A stretch of DNA of 35,710 nt from a bacterium (GCA_002716725.1 PBBX01000003.1:5036-40745); one strand, 5' to 3'; counted from the first letter of the stretch, positions 9,647-19,417 are shown. A program made the numbers and translations. Notes: a model not told the origin generated them from the letters alone.

Positions 9647-9901
9647 ATGGCACATAAGAAAGGAAAAGGAAGTTCAAAAAATGGAAGAGATAGTGAATCC
9701 AAACGATTGGGTGTTAAAAAATTTGGTGGTGAAGTTGTAAAGGCTGGCAATATTATTATTCGTCAACGTGGGCTTAAGTTTAAGGCTGGTATCAATGTAG
9801 GTATTGGGACTGATTATACTTTATTTTCGAAAGCTGACGGTACGGTTGAATATAAAACGATTCAAGATAACAAAAAACTGGTACACGTTATTACTCAATG
9901 A
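9647..9901 (+). CDS. rpmA: Large ribosomal subunit protein bL27
   Basis: 50S protein whose N-terminal tail reaches the peptidyl-transferase centre. 84 residues. It begins directly with [16 protein letters not shown], so it lacks the cleaved N-terminal peptide found in Firmicutes and their relatives. The rest is canonical ([17 protein letters not shown]). A TAGGAG site precedes the ATG. Its stop overlaps the obgE start by four bases (ATGA). The rplU-rpmA-obgE order is one of the most conserved in bacteria. Confidence 0.97.
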   Translation: MAHKKGKGSSKNGRDSESKRLGVKKFGGEVVKAGNIIIRQRGLKFKAGINVGIGTDYTLFSKADGTVEYKTIQDNKKLVHVITQ

Positions 9902-10890
9902 AGCAATTTTTAGATAAAGCCACCTTAACGCTTAAAGCAGGTGATGGTGGCCCGGGAGCTACCAGCTTTCGTCGAGAAAAGTTTGTGCCTATGGGAGGTC
10001 CTGATGGGGGTAAAGGGGGTGATGGTGGGTCTATTATCTTTAAAGCCACTCATAAAGTACAATCTCTGATTGATTTAAAAACCAATACCGTTTATAAAGC
10101 TGAAAATGGAAAACAAGGTATGGGGAAAAAGAAATCGGGTACTTCTGGATGTGATCTGATTGTTAATCTACCTATCGGTACTCAAATTTATGATGAGCAC
10201 AATCAATTACTACATGATTTAACCAAACAAGATGAGACCTTTATGGTAGCTCGCGGGGGTAAAGGTGGGCAGGGAAATTCTGTATTTTCTTCTTCTGTTA
10301 ATCGAGCACCACAACATTCCCAACCCGGTATGCCTGGCGAACAGTTAACGGTATGCTTAGAATTACGTCTTATTGCAGAAATTGGTCTTATTGGACTTCC
10401 TAACGCGGGTAAATCGAGTTTATTAAAAATATTAACCCATGCTAATACAAACATTGCTGATTATCCGTTTACGACGCTACACCCTAATTTAGGAACCTTA
10501 AAAACAGATGATCGTGAAATTATATTAGCTGATATTCCTGGTTTAATTAAAGGTGCGAGTCATGGTAAGGGTCTTGGTGCTGACTTTTTAAGACATATTG
10601 ATCGTACTCGTATTTTAATTCATCTGGTTCCAGCAGACCCATCGCCTGATGTTGTCTGGGAATATTATCAAACAACTCTGCATGAACTTGAAGAAAGTTC
10701 TTATTCGTTGCTAGAAAAGCCGTCTATCATACTCTTATCAAAAGCTGATTTAATTGATTCTGATACTGAAAATACCCTTATTTCCTTCTTCAACCAAAAG
10801 CAGGTTGCTCTATTACCAGTTTCAGCATTTACAAATCATGGTATATCTTCTTTAATACATTTAATTTTAAGTATGAGTCAAGAATCATGA
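9898..10890 (+). CDS. obgE: GTPase Obg (ribosome assembly, CgtA)
   Basis: Large-subunit assembly GTPase, also tied to stress responses. 330 residues. The glycine-rich Obg fold covers 1-158, followed by the G domain. G1 is GLPNAGKS at 166-173, the switch I region YPFTTL is at 189-194, G3 is DIPG at 212-215, and G4 reads SKAD at 281-284 in place of NKxD. G5 SA is at 309-310. The C-terminal OCT domain found in some Obg proteins is absent. ATGA overlaps join it to both rpmA and proB, so translation is probably coupled. Confidence 0.97.
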   Translation: MKQFLDKATLTLKAGDGGPGATSFRREKFVPMGGPDGGKGGDGGSIIFKATHKVQSLIDLKTNTVYKAENGKQGMGKKKSGTSGCDLIVNLPIGTQIYDEHNQLLHDLTKQDETFMVARGGKGGQGNSVFSSSVNRAPQHSQPGMPGEQLTVCLELRLIAEIGLIGLPNAGKSSLLKILTHANTNIADYPFTTLHPNLGTLKTDDREIILADIPGLIKGASHGKGLGADFLRHIDRTRILIHLVPADPSPDVVWEYYQTTLHELEESSYSLLEKPSIILLSKADLIDSDTENTLISFFNQKQVALLPVSAFTNHGISSLIHLILSMSQES

Positions 10891-11660
10891 AAACAATTAT
10901 TATTAAAATTGGGACTAAAATTTTAACAAATGATGCTAAGCAATTAGATTTAAATAATCTACGTCGCTTAATTTCTGATATTTCTGCTCTTATTCACAAT
11001 CATCACCTTAACTGCATAATCGTCTCCTCAGGAGCTATTGTATCAGGATCGGAAACCTTACTTATCTCTCCTAAAACAATGCCAGAAAAACAAGCAGCTG
11101 CTAGTGTTGGTCAACTTTTATTATTAAAAGAGTATCATCACTTTTTTAGTCAACAAGGTATTGCTATAGGTCAGATTTTACTTACTAAAGATATTACAGA
11201 TAATCATGAAAAATGCCAAAATGTGACGAATACACTTGAAACATTATTAGCAAAACGGATCGTTCCAATTATCAACGAGAATGATAGCGTTGCTACTGAT
11301 GAAATCCAATTTGGTGATAACGATATCTTAACTAGTATTGTTGCACAGCTTACTCCCATCGATTTAGTTGTTTTTTTAACAGATACCCATGGTGTTTATG
11401 ATAAAGATCCTATTAAACACAAAGATGCCTCGTTAATATCGCACCTGCCTGCTATTTCTAATGATTTAATTGATCAAACCTTAGATGCTTATGATGTTAA
11501 GGGAAAAGGTGGCATGAAATCCAAACTCATTGCAGCAAAAGCATGTCATGATAAAGACATACCGGTTGTTATTGCTCATGGACGTCATGCTAGTTTGTCC
11601 TTAGAGGATATAATTATAAATAAAAAAAGTGGTACATGGATTCACCCTGTACAGGATTGA
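10887..11660 (+). CDS. proB: Glutamate 5-kinase (short form, no PUA domain)
   Basis: Phosphorylates glutamate with ATP, the first step of proline synthesis. 257 residues, an amino-acid kinase fold only; the C-terminal PUA domain of the E. coli type is missing, as in many other bacteria. Visible motifs are KIGTK at 7-11, SSGAI at 47-51, NENDSV at 130-135, FGDND at 142-146 and the nucleotide-binding GKGGMKSKL at 206-214. It overlaps obgE by ATGA. No proA follows; the next gene is a small membrane protein, so the second enzyme of the pathway must be elsewhere. Confidence 0.95.
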   Translation: MKTIIIKIGTKILTNDAKQLDLNNLRRLISDISALIHNHHLNCIIVSSGAIVSGSETLLISPKTMPEKQAAASVGQLLLLKEYHHFFSQQGIAIGQILLTKDITDNHEKCQNVTNTLETLLAKRIVPIINENDSVATDEIQFGDNDILTSIVAQLTPIDLVVFLTDTHGVYDKDPIKHKDASLISHLPAISNDLIDQTLDAYDVKGKGGMKSKLIAAKACHDKDIPVVIAHGRHASLSLEDIIINKKSGTWIHPVQD

Positions 11661-11664
11661 TTTT

Positions 11665-11967
11665 ATGCCAGCTATAACGCTATCACATTTACGTATTATC
11701 GCTTTATTAGAAGGTATCTCTTATTTATTTTTGGTATTTGTTGGAATGCCATTAAAATATGGGTTTGATATGTTAGTACCTAATAAAGTACTAGGAATAG
11801 GCCATGGTATTTTAACAGTAATTTTTTGTTTTATTTTATTTTACTTATGGCAAAAAAGAAAAATTAATAGTACGTTAAGCATCTTTGTTTTTATTGCATC
11901 TCTTATTCCTTTTGGTGCGTTTGTAGCTGATTTCAAGCTTGTTAAGTTATCCAGAACATGTCGTTAG
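11665..11967 (+). CDS. Small integral membrane protein, DUF3817-like
   Basis: 100 residues with three predicted membrane helices (about 8-28, 42-62 and 72-90). The N-terminal part LRIIALLEGISYLFLVFVGM, the following PLKYGF and the central GIGHGI look like the DUF3817 family of bacterial membrane proteins, whose role is unknown. I chose the ATG at 11665, four bases after the proB stop and eight bases after AGGA; a longer frame from 11629 would overlap proB. It is probably the last gene of the rplU operon. The family assignment is from memory of the motif. Confidence 0.75.
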   Translation: MPAITLSHLRIIALLEGISYLFLVFVGMPLKYGFDMLVPNKVLGIGHGILTVIFCFILFYLWQKRKINSTLSIFVFIASLIPFGAFVADFKLVKLSRTCR

Positions 11968-12006
11968 AACTTACTATATAATGTTTGTTTTATCTGTTTG
12001 AAATAT

Positions 12007-12040
12007 TATAGCAGTGATTGGGCATGCTATATTTAATTTA
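12007..12040 (+). terminator. Weak terminator candidate after the rplU-proB operon
   Basis: TATAGCA (12007-12013) pairs with TGCTATA (12025-12031) across an 11-base loop, followed by TTTAATTTA. It lies about 40 bases after the last stop codon of the operon. The stem is short and AT-rich. Confidence 0.35.
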
Positions 12041-12193
12041 TCTGTAACTTTACAAATCTATTCATAACATGTAAAGGATTTATAGTGTTATTGTGTTTTA
12101 GGGCTAAAATATGTTAAAAATTAATCAATTTTAATCTCCCGATAGTTATATCAATATTATTTTTTAATTTAATACTAACTATTTAAGACAGGA

Positions 12194-12274
12194 CTACTCT
12201 AACAAAGCACTAAGTCTCCCTATTTTAGGGAATAGCTCTTCAAACGTACGTAAACTCGCTAAGCGTATTAGCAT
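12194..12274 (-). CDS. Tiny 26-residue ORF or gene fragment downstream of the JAMM gene
   Basis: An ATG-started frame encodes MLIRLASLRTFEELFPKIGR and six more residues. The peptide has the pattern of an amphipathic helix and reads more like protein than chance sequence. There is no ribosome binding site. An overlapping frame on the same strand from about 12292 also looks protein-like (MKPIFEHNANTLSEF). Either this is a fragment of a decayed gene or a short repeated genomic element; I do not recognise it. Confidence 0.2.
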   Translation of the reverse strand: MLIRLASLRTFEELFPKIGRLSALLE

Positions 12275-12317
12275 TATGTTCAAAAATAGGCTTCATAGTA
12301 GCAATTTTTTATCCTAT

Positions 12318-12926
12318 CTAAGCAAATGTGCTAAAATCTGAATTTAATTCTCCATCTTTCGGCTTCATTTTTTTATATGTATTTGGTTTATCATCCAAAA
12401 TATTATGCATGCGTTTATTTAAATCGTCTTCATCAGAAATCATTTCTTGTTTTGTATTTTTTGCATTTAAATTTACTTTCTTTTTTAATTCTTTAGACTC
12501 AAATCCTTTATCAGGAATAACAATTAAAGGAAGTTGTGTTGGCACTTTATTATCAATACGAAAACAGTTAAATGTTTCAAATTTATTATCGTTATAACTC
12601 AAAATAAAATGATACTGTTGCCCCGTTGCAATATCAGCTTCTGATGGATATGGAATCCCATTAGGGTGTGTATGATACACCGCATAGTAGATGAGTCCAT
12701 GCTTTTCAAAAAATGCATGAGCGCGGTGTATATCCTCGTTGGCTAAAGCATAGACATCTTTATTTTCGTCCCAATCTTTGTTAAAAGTAGGTAAAATAGC
12801 TTGTATCTGTCCATTTTTTCCGCCCAAAAACCCGCCCGTTTCATACGGCAAATTATCTAAACCTTGTTTAATGAGAGTTTTGTAATGTTTTTCGGTTATT
12901 TCAAATTCATTAATTAACGACTTCAT
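12318..12926 (-). CDS. JAMM/MPN+ (Prok-JAB) zinc metalloprotease-like protein
   Basis: 202 residues. The N-terminal 115 or so residues form a JAB1/MPN domain with the complete metal site: E29 (YETGG), H85 and H87 (HTHP), S95 and D98 (SEAD). Family members cleave isopeptide or peptide bonds next to ubiquitin-like or sulfur-carrier proteins. The C-terminal 70 or so residues are charged (Lys, Asp, Asn) and probably flexible. The start overlaps the end of rph by 17 bases with no clear ribosome binding site, so coupled translation is likely. No ThiS/MoaD-like carrier or E1-like enzyme is adjacent, so the substrate is unknown. Confidence 0.85.
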   Translation of the reverse strand: MKSLINEFEITEKHYKTLIKQGLDNLPYETGGFLGGKNGQIQAILPTFNKDWDENKDVYALANEDIHRAHAFFEKHGLIYYAVYHTHPNGIPYPSEADIATGQQYHFILSYNDNKFETFNCFRIDNKVPTQLPLIVIPDKGFESKELKKKVNLNAKNTKQEMISDEDDLNKRMHNILDDKPNTYKKMKPKDGELNSDFSTFA

Positions 12927-13632
12927 TTACTTTCATCATAGAAATTAAATACGTAACAGTCTCCGTTGACATATCTAATAACGCATTCAGATCCTCTCTT
13001 GAAAATGCTTCTTTTTCTGCCGTACCTTGAATTTCAATCAAGTTTCCAGATTCTGTCATCACTACATTCATATCTAAATCAGCATCCGAATCTTCTACAT
13101 AACATAAATCCGTAATTAATTGTCCATTTTGTGAACCCACACTCACAGCTGCTATCCATTCTTTAATGGGATTTTCAGTAATTTTATTTTCTTTTAACAA
13201 ATAATCTACAGCATCACTTAAGGCTAACATCCCCCCGGTAATCGCTGCGGTTCGTGTCCCCCCATCAGCTTGAATAACATCGGCATCAATATAAATACTT
13301 CGTTCTCCTAATGCTTCTAGATTCATGATAGAGCGTAATGATCGTCCAATTAAACGCTGAATTTCACTGGTTCGACCAGACGGCTTTCCTCTAGAAACTT
13401 CGCGTGATATACGTTGCTGAGATGATCCTGGCAACATTGAATATTCTGCTGTTAACCATCCTTTTCCTTGATCTTTTAAAAACCGTGGCACTTTTTCTTC
13501 GATAGATGCTGTGCAAATAACCTTGGTATCTCCTACAGATACCAATACAGACCCAGGTGCATATTTTGTAAATTTTCGTGTAAATGACACGGGTCTCATT
13601 TCTTTATTATCTCGTCCATCAAATCGTCTCAT
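12910..13632 (-). CDS. rph: Ribonuclease PH
   Basis: Phosphorolytic 3'-5' exoribonuclease that trims tRNA precursors and, in some bacteria, rRNA. 240 residues, standard length. Family motifs are visible: [15 protein letters not shown] at the N-terminus, [10 protein letters not shown] at 61-70, IGRSLR at 95-100 and the phosphate-binding GGTRTA at 124-129. The ATG is preceded by AAGGAG and lies 14 bases inside the end of the upstream coiled-coil gene. It is followed by the JAMM gene in an overlapping arrangement. Confidence 0.97.
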   Translation of the reverse strand: MRRFDGRDNKEMRPVSFTRKFTKYAPGSVLVSVGDTKVICTASIEEKVPRFLKDQGKGWLTAEYSMLPGSSQQRISREVSRGKPSGRTSEIQRLIGRSLRSIMNLEALGERSIYIDADVIQADGGTRTAAITGGMLALSDAVDYLLKENKITENPIKEWIAAVSVGSQNGQLITDLCYVEDSDADLDMNVVMTESGNLIEIQGTAEKEAFSREDLNALLDMSTETVTYLISMMKVNEVVN

Positions 13633-14071
13633 TTAAAATCTCCTTTTCAAAGTCTTCATTTTTTAAGCCCTTTTCTGTATTATTTCTTTCTTCAATAATT
13701 TTTCGGCCTCCCTCAATATTTTTTTCTAGTTTTACTAAATTATTTTGCATCTTAGTTACAATTAATTGTAAATTACTTAAAATATATTGAGCATATTCTT
13801 GAGCACCTTCTTTTATCTTTTTTGCGTTTTCAATGTCACTATTTTTATCAATGTCTGGTTTTAGTTGACTGTCTGTTTCTGAAATCTCACTAGCTCTATT
13901 TACTTGAATATTGTTTTGAATAACATCATCTGATTGTAAGACCGCTCTAATTTTATCAATAATACTAATGATATCTTCTTCATTAACCATTACTTTTTCT
14001 GTTAAGGGAACCTTTTTTCCGTCTAATATTTTTGATTCTAGAACATCTAATAAGCCTAATAATTTATTCAT
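13619..14071 (-). CDS. Coiled-coil protein of the coaD-linked family (function unknown)
   Basis: 150 residues. The N-terminal motif [20 protein letters not shown] followed by [19 protein letters not shown] matches a small family often found next to coaD and rsmD in Gram-positive and deep-branching bacteria and sometimes misannotated as ATP synthase subunit b. The middle (about 45-85) is polar, and the C-terminal half (about 85-140) is a predicted coiled coil. No catalytic motif is visible. It shares an ATGA overlap with coaD and overlaps rph by 14 bases. The family memory is moderately reliable; the role is not known to me. Confidence 0.75.
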   Translation of the reverse strand: MNKLLGLLDVLESKILDGKKVPLTEKVMVNEEDIISIIDKIRAVLQSDDVIQNNIQVNRASEISETDSQLKPDIDKNSDIENAKKIKEGAQEYAQYILSNLQLIVTKMQNNLVKLEKNIEGGRKIIEERNNTEKGLKNEDFEKEILNETI

Positions 14072-14544
14072 TTAAGTTTTTCCTTTAACTCTATAGCAAC
14101 GTCATCTGGTACAAAGCTCGATATATCACCCCCATAGCGACACACCTGTTTCACAATACTTGAACTTAAATAAGAATACTTTTCATCGGTCATAAAAAAT
14201 ATCGTATCAATATTTTCTCCTAACCGTCTATTGGTTAATGACATTTGAAACTCATAATCAAAATCTGATACCGCCCTTAATCCACGTATAATCGTTTGGA
14301 AGTTATTATCTGTTGCATACTGAACTAATAACCCCTGAAATGAATCTATCCGTACATTATCAGCTTTAATAACAGTCATAATCAATTCTTTTCGTTCTTG
14401 TATTGAAAATAAAGGATGTTTATCTGGGTTATCTACAATAGCAATTGTAAGTTCATCAAAAATTTCTGATGCGCGCTTTATGATATCTAAATGCCCATAT
14501 GTAATGGGATCAAAACTCCCAGGATATAATGCTTTTTTTTTCAT
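14068..14544 (-). CDS. coaD: Phosphopantetheine adenylyltransferase
   Basis: Transfers AMP from ATP to 4'-phosphopantetheine, the penultimate step of coenzyme A synthesis. 158 residues, typical. The nucleotidyltransferase signature GSFDPITYGH is at 9-18, with H18 as the catalytic histidine. Substrate-contact residues are visible in RGLR at 87-90, in the SSS motif at 127-129 and in DKHPLF at 41-46. It is joined by ATGA overlaps to rsmD upstream and to the coiled-coil gene downstream. Confidence 0.97.
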   Translation of the reverse strand: MKKKALYPGSFDPITYGHLDIIKRASEIFDELTIAIVDNPDKHPLFSIQERKELIMTVIKADNVRIDSFQGLLVQYATDNNFQTIIRGLRAVSDFDYEFQMSLTNRRLGENIDTIFFMTDEKYSYLSSSIVKQVCRYGGDISSFVPDDVAIELKEKLK

Positions 14545-15071
14545 TGAGGTCCCTTTATTAAGCTAATCATTTTTTTACCATATGTTACTTGTTTCACACA
14601 ATTATAGGTATCAAACTGTATCATTTTCTTTTTATGCTCACACACAATAATTCCATTAGGCTTTAGTATATCAAAATCAAAAATAGCCTTCAACGCACGA
14701 TCAAATAAACGGGGTTCTTCCCATGGAGGATCTAAAAAAATCAAATCAAATTTTAAATCTGTTTTTTTAAGATAGGATATAGCGGATGTCTTAAAAAAAC
14801 TAATACCCTCTTTTTCTTCAATCCAACTTATATTTTCTTTTACATAGTCAATACATTTATCTATAAAAACAACGTGTTTTGCCCCCCTAGATAAAGCTTC
14901 CAGGCCTAAAGATCCAGATCCAGCAAATGCATCTAGCACCAACGCTTCCTTACACTGAGTATTTATAATATTAAAAACACTTTCTTTAACGCGATCTTGA
15001 GTCGGTCTAAACTGCTTATTTGTAGTAAACATTAACTTTCGACCTTTATATTTTCCACTTATAATTCTCAT
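14541..15071 (-). CDS. rsmD: 16S rRNA (guanine-966-N2)-methyltransferase
   Basis: SAM-dependent methylase of small-subunit rRNA. 176 residues. The N-terminus MRIISGKYKGRKL and RPTQDRVKE at 22-30 are family-specific. The SAM-binding loop LDAFAGSGSLGLEA lies at 46-59. The catalytic motif reads DPPW at 114-117, where DPPF or DPPY is more common. It starts two bases after the recG stop, so it is co-translated with its neighbours. The recG-rsmD-coaD order is widespread. Confidence 0.95.
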   Translation of the reverse strand: MRIISGKYKGRKLMFTTNKQFRPTQDRVKESVFNIINTQCKEALVLDAFAGSGSLGLEALSRGAKHVVFIDKCIDYVKENISWIEEKEGISFFKTSAISYLKKTDLKFDLIFLDPPWEEPRLFDRALKAIFDFDILKPNGIIVCEHKKKMIQFDTYNCVKQVTYGKKMISLIKGPQ

Positions 15072-15073
15072 CG

Positions 15074-17149
15074 TTAATTTAAATGTTGGCCAATCATAGT
15101 ATCCGTAAAACTATCCAGTTGCTTTTTAAGAGACTGATAGATTTCTGAACTTAAACTGGGATCTTCCTTTAAAACATGCTTAGCTACCTTTCTTGCTAAT
15201 AATAAGACCTGTTCATCTCTTAATAAGTCTGCCAACTGAAATTGAGGTAGGCCAGATTGCCTGGTGCCTAAGACATCTCCAGGCCCACGAATTTTTAGAT
15301 CATATTCAGCAATTTTGAACCCATCAGCTGTATCTGTAATAGCCTTAAATCTCTTTTTTGCTTGTTCGCTATTGGATTTTGATATCAAAAAACAATAGGA
15401 CTGTTTTCCTCCTCGACCTATCCGACCTCTTAATTGATGTAACTGAGATAATCCAAATCGATCTGCATCTTGAATCACCATTATGCTTGCATTAGGCACA
15501 TCGACGCCAACCTCAATCACTGTTGTTGATACTAAAATGTGTATTTTATTCTCTTTAAATTCTTTCATAATCTCACTTTTTTCGTCTGGCTTCATTCGTC
15601 CATGAATTAAGCCTACTTGATACTCTTTAAAAATAATGTTAATTGATTCAAAGCCATCTACAGCCGATTTTAAATCAACTTTTTCTGACTCTTCTACGAG
15701 TGGAAAGACTATATAAACTTGTTCTTTTAATCGTAACCTTTCTACACACTTTTGATAAATCTGTGGTAAAAACTCGTCTGTAACTAATGATGTTTTTGGC
15801 TTAATTCTTCCTGGCGGTAATTCATCAATAATCGATTTATCTAAATCACCAAAACAGGTTAGCATATACGAACGTGGAATAGGGGTTGCGGTCATAAACA
15901 AACAATGCGGATTATTGGCTTTATCTTGTAATTTAATCCGCTGCATGACTCCAAAGCGGTGTTGTTCATCAATAATCATCACCCCACAATTTGATACGCT
16001 CACATACTGTTCTATTAACGCATGCGTTCCAATAACAATGCATGGTTCTGATGATTCTATCATCGCTAAGGATTCTTCTTTTTCACGTTTTTTCATCTTT
16101 CCTTTTAATAAGCTACATTGAATATTAAATGGCTCTAATAAGAGTTTTATCTTTAGATAATGCTGTGTTGCAAGTATGTCTGTTGGTGCCATTAATACTC
16201 CGTTTTTTTCTGATTCAATAGCAGCTAATAGCGTTACAATCGCAACATCCGTTTTTCCAGCGCCAACATCTCCTTGAATCAAACGGTTCATGGCAACAGG
16301 CTTTCTTAAATCGTCAAGTATCTCATTAATTACCTTATTTTGTGCGTTGGTTAAGCGATAAGGTAAGGCTTGGTAATAGCGATTAATGAATGCGTGTGTA
16401 TATATTAATGGTGTTGTTTTGGCGATTTGTTTATGTTGAATCCGTTGCTTTTCTAAGCGTAGTTGATAAAAAAAGAATTCATCAAAGACGATTCGATACC
16501 GTGCCTTTTTATAATTTTCGACTGATGTTGGATAATGAATTTCAGTAATAGCAGGTAATAATTCCATTAAGTTATGCTCTCGTTTAATATGATTACTAAG
16601 ATTATCCTGTATTAATGTTTTGCCTGCCATAAATGCTTGTTTGATAATATCTCTTATTTGAGCTTGATATAAGCCGGCTGTTAAATTATAGATTGGAATA
16701 ATAACACCGGTACTTTTTTTAATATCATCTATGGATCGTAAAATCTCTGTTTCTGATACATTGATTTGTGGCATGTAAGTAAATAAATTTGTTTCTACTT
16801 TTCCCTTTACTAGCAACTTTAAGCCTGGCTTTAGTACTTTTAATAAATAAGGCTGATTAAACCAAACCGCTTTCATCCAATCTGATGAATCAAAGGTTAC
16901 GGCTTCGATTACATGTAAGCCTTTTTTTATTTTTTTATCACTCATGGATTCTATCGTTAATACAATCGTAACCATATCACCACATTCTACTTCTTTGACA
17001 CAGGGCAATTTTCGTCTATCGTCATACTCTCGTGGAAAAAAGATTAAACAATCTTTTAGTGTAAAGAGTCCTAATTTATTTAATAACTGACCTATCGCTG
17101 GCCCAACACCTTTAATGTACTGAACATCTGATGTTAATGATAATCCCAT
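15074..17149 (-). CDS. recG: ATP-dependent DNA helicase RecG
   Basis: Branched-DNA helicase that remodels stalled replication forks and Holliday junctions. 691 residues, normal. The N-terminal wedge/OB-fold part (about 1-225) begins with the helix-hairpin-helix-like VQYIKGVGPAIGQLLNKLG. Walker A GDVGAGKT is at 293-300, the DEQH box followed by RFG at 394-400, and motif III TATPIPR at 420-426. The C-terminal RecG motifs around QLHQLRGRIGRGG and DLKIRGPGDVLGTRQSG are present. Its ATG shares one base with the purL stop. Confidence 0.97.
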   Translation of the reverse strand: MGLSLTSDVQYIKGVGPAIGQLLNKLGLFTLKDCLIFFPREYDDRRKLPCVKEVECGDMVTIVLTIESMSDKKIKKGLHVIEAVTFDSSDWMKAVWFNQPYLLKVLKPGLKLLVKGKVETNLFTYMPQINVSETEILRSIDDIKKSTGVIIPIYNLTAGLYQAQIRDIIKQAFMAGKTLIQDNLSNHIKREHNLMELLPAITEIHYPTSVENYKKARYRIVFDEFFFYQLRLEKQRIQHKQIAKTTPLIYTHAFINRYYQALPYRLTNAQNKVINEILDDLRKPVAMNRLIQGDVGAGKTDVAIVTLLAAIESEKNGVLMAPTDILATQHYLKIKLLLEPFNIQCSLLKGKMKKREKEESLAMIESSEPCIVIGTHALIEQYVSVSNCGVMIIDEQHRFGVMQRIKLQDKANNPHCLFMTATPIPRSYMLTCFGDLDKSIIDELPPGRIKPKTSLVTDEFLPQIYQKCVERLRLKEQVYIVFPLVEESEKVDLKSAVDGFESINIIFKEYQVGLIHGRMKPDEKSEIMKEFKENKIHILVSTTVIEVGVDVPNASIMVIQDADRFGLSQLHQLRGRIGRGGKQSYCFLISKSNSEQAKKRFKAITDTADGFKIAEYDLKIRGPGDVLGTRQSGLPQFQLADLLRDEQVLLLARKVAKHVLKEDPSLSSEIYQSLKKQLDSFTDTMIGQHLN

Positions 17150-19398
17150 TAGGGGTTAAATTGATTCCATTGTCGTGACATGTCGTCTAAATCCCATTGC
17201 ATTGTTTCTGTTGCTGTTTTTACTCTTAATTGCTTATTGCTAATCGTATTTCCAATTACATCGTTATCTATTTGTTGTTGCTCACAGCGCTGTTTTACAG
17301 CGTCTATGTTATAAGTCGCTATGACATACCCCCCATTTTCAGAAAATAATTCTGCTAAAATATGCGTTGATTTTGATAAATCAAGTTCTAAGCCAACAAA
17401 TGGCTTCCCCCTTTCTCCTAAGATCATCTCTACAACACTTACCCATAAGCCTCCCATCGAAATATCATGACAACTTTCAAGTAGATTATCTTTGTATAAA
17501 TCTAATACTAGTTTATTTTGTTTTTTTTCTTGATCAAATCTTACTTGAGGAGCCACGTTACTATACTCACTTAAATAAGGTTCTAGCTGAGTTTGTGCAA
17601 ATTCTTCGTATCGCTTTCCGATCCTCACAAGAGTCACATTCTCATTAAACACCTGACTTGTCTTTGCCATGGCAATATCATCTATCTTTCCTACGGCACA
17701 AATAACAGGGGATGGAACAACGGCATTTCCTTGCTTAGATTCATTATAAAAACTAACATTACCAGAGATAATCGGGATAGGATCTGATTTATGAAAACTT
17801 AACTGATTTGCTGCGTCACGAATCCCATCAACCCCTTGCTCAAAATCGAAAAACACGGTTGGCTTTTCAGGATTTCCATAATTTAAACAATCCGTTAACG
17901 CTAATGGCGTTGCTCCTACACTAATAATATTTCGAATAGATTCACTAACAGCATATGCCCCCGCTGTATAGGGATCTGTATTGCCATATAAATTACTATC
18001 CATGGATACGGCTAATCCTGTCTTTGAATCTGGAATCGGTTTGATCACAACAGCATCTGCTTCTCCTGGATAAATAACGGTATTGCCTTTAACCGCATTG
18101 TCAAAAAATCGATATACATATCGTTTAGATGCATTTAATTTAGAGTTTAAATATGTATTACAAATGTCTTCTAGTAATATATTTTTATTTAGCTCAGCGT
18201 TTATAGTAGCTTCTTTTTCAATTATTCTTGGCTGTGAATACCGGTCTGCATGAACTTGTGTAGTAATGGTAGCAACATCTAAATCACAAACGATGTTTGA
18301 TTGATAATTAATCTTATATGTTTTCTCTTTTGTTACCACCCCAATACAACTAGCGCCTGCCTGTGGATGTAAGTCCGGTATTTGAAACTGTTTATTAAAT
18401 ATATCTAAAATGGCCTGAGTGTGTGTTGCTGGCACGGCCATAGCAAAACGTTCTTGTGTTTCTGAGCAGGCAATAACTTCTGGTTTTAACCGTGGATCTG
18501 AGATTAATACCTTATCTAAATCTAAGGCAACACCAAATCCTCCAGAAACCGCTAACTCTGATGTGGCACACGCAATCCCACCAGCACCTAAATCTTTAAA
18601 ACCAATCTCTATAGATTCCTCCTCAAGATATGTTAGACATGCCTTAATTGCCTCTACAAAGACTCGCTTTAAAAAAGGATCATGGACTTGAACCGCGCCC
18701 ACATTGGTTTCTTTATTATCTTCATCTAAAGTATCTGATGAAAAACTGGCGCCTCCAAATCCTGTTGAATCTGTAGGTTTCCCAAATAAGATAATTTTAT
18801 ACGGCTCACTTTCAGCCTGCTTAGGCACATACGAATGAATAATATTTTTTTCCTTGATCAAACCCAAGGCCGCAACATTGACCAAACAATTATCATTATA
18901 ACTAGAATGATAAAGAGTCTCTCCACCTAAGACAGGCACGCCTAAGGGATTGCCATAATCCGCAATTCCTTGAATGACTTTTTCTTCGATTTCTTCTACA
19001 AAAAAATTATCCGACCCATTTTTGACACCAAAATGCAAGGAATTTAAGACCCCAATCACATCCGCTCCCATACAATACACATCTCTAACACAGCCCCCTA
19101 CCCCTGTTGCAGCCCCTTCAATAGGCAAAATTTGTGAGGGATGATTATGGGATTCATGAGAAATAGCAATACAATAACTCTCGCCATCATGATTATGAAA
19201 GCGAACAATACCCGAATCTTCCCCAATTCCTAAGGCAACTGATTCTGCTTTAGTTGGTAAGCGCTTTAGGATTGGCTTACTACTTTTATAAGAACAATGC
19301 TCAGACCACATTGCATCAAATATATAATACTCAACAGGAGATGGATCTCGTTTAAGAATTTCTTTTATTTGTTTTAAATCGTTATCTGAAAGCGCCAT
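17149..19398 (-). CDS. purL: Phosphoribosylformylglycinamidine synthase subunit PurL (small type)
   Basis: ATP-dependent conversion of FGAR to FGAM in purine synthesis. At 749 residues it is the small PurL that needs separate PurQ and PurS subunits; neither gene is in the window. The N-terminal catalytic segment MWSEHCSYKSSKPILK is at 30-45, with the active-site histidine H34. ATP/Mg-binding stretches such as GVGGCVRDVYCMGADVIGV and KDLGAGGIACATSEL are intact. The start is conserved in position, yet no ribosome binding site is seen, and a TATAAT lies only 19 bases upstream, so the mRNA leader may be very short. It heads the purL-recG-rsmD-coaD-rph cluster. Confidence 0.96.
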   Translation of the reverse strand: MALSDNDLKQIKEILKRDPSPVEYYIFDAMWSEHCSYKSSKPILKRLPTKAESVALGIGEDSGIVRFHNHDGESYCIAISHESHNHPSQILPIEGAATGVGGCVRDVYCMGADVIGVLNSLHFGVKNGSDNFFVEEIEEKVIQGIADYGNPLGVPVLGGETLYHSSYNDNCLVNVAALGLIKEKNIIHSYVPKQAESEPYKIILFGKPTDSTGFGGASFSSDTLDEDNKETNVGAVQVHDPFLKRVFVEAIKACLTYLEEESIEIGFKDLGAGGIACATSELAVSGGFGVALDLDKVLISDPRLKPEVIACSETQERFAMAVPATHTQAILDIFNKQFQIPDLHPQAGASCIGVVTKEKTYKINYQSNIVCDLDVATITTQVHADRYSQPRIIEKEATINAELNKNILLEDICNTYLNSKLNASKRYVYRFFDNAVKGNTVIYPGEADAVVIKPIPDSKTGLAVSMDSNLYGNTDPYTAGAYAVSESIRNIISVGATPLALTDCLNYGNPEKPTVFFDFEQGVDGIRDAANQLSFHKSDPIPIISGNVSFYNESKQGNAVVPSPVICAVGKIDDIAMAKTSQVFNENVTLVRIGKRYEEFAQTQLEPYLSEYSNVAPQVRFDQEKKQNKLVLDLYKDNLLESCHDISMGGLWVSVVEMILGERGKPFVGLELDLSKSTHILAELFSENGGYVIATYNIDAVKQRCEQQQIDNDVIGNTISNKQLRVKTATETMQWDLDDMSRQWNQFNP

Positions 19399-19417
19399 AG
19401 TTGGTGTATTAGTATAA

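Larger units (their letters stand above)
11968..12317. other. Gene-poor gap between convergent operons
   Basis: 350 bases between the ends of two converging gene sets. It holds a weak terminator-like hairpin near its left end (12007-12040) and, on the minus strand, a short 26-codon frame (12194-12274) described separately. A small TCCCTA-TTT-TAGGGA inverted repeat lies at 12217-12231. I see no RNA gene or longer reading frame. Confidence 0.6.

Noticed and set aside
9330-9740. 136-codon ORF overlapping rplU and rpmA in another frame
   Set aside because: Two well-supported ribosomal protein genes occupy the same bases; the ORF is a Lys/Leu-rich shadow.
12217-12231. TCCCTA-TTT-TAGGGA hairpin as a terminator for the rplU operon
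   Set aside because: It is about 250 bases from the stop, has a three-base loop and no T-run; the hairpin at 12007 is closer, though also weak.
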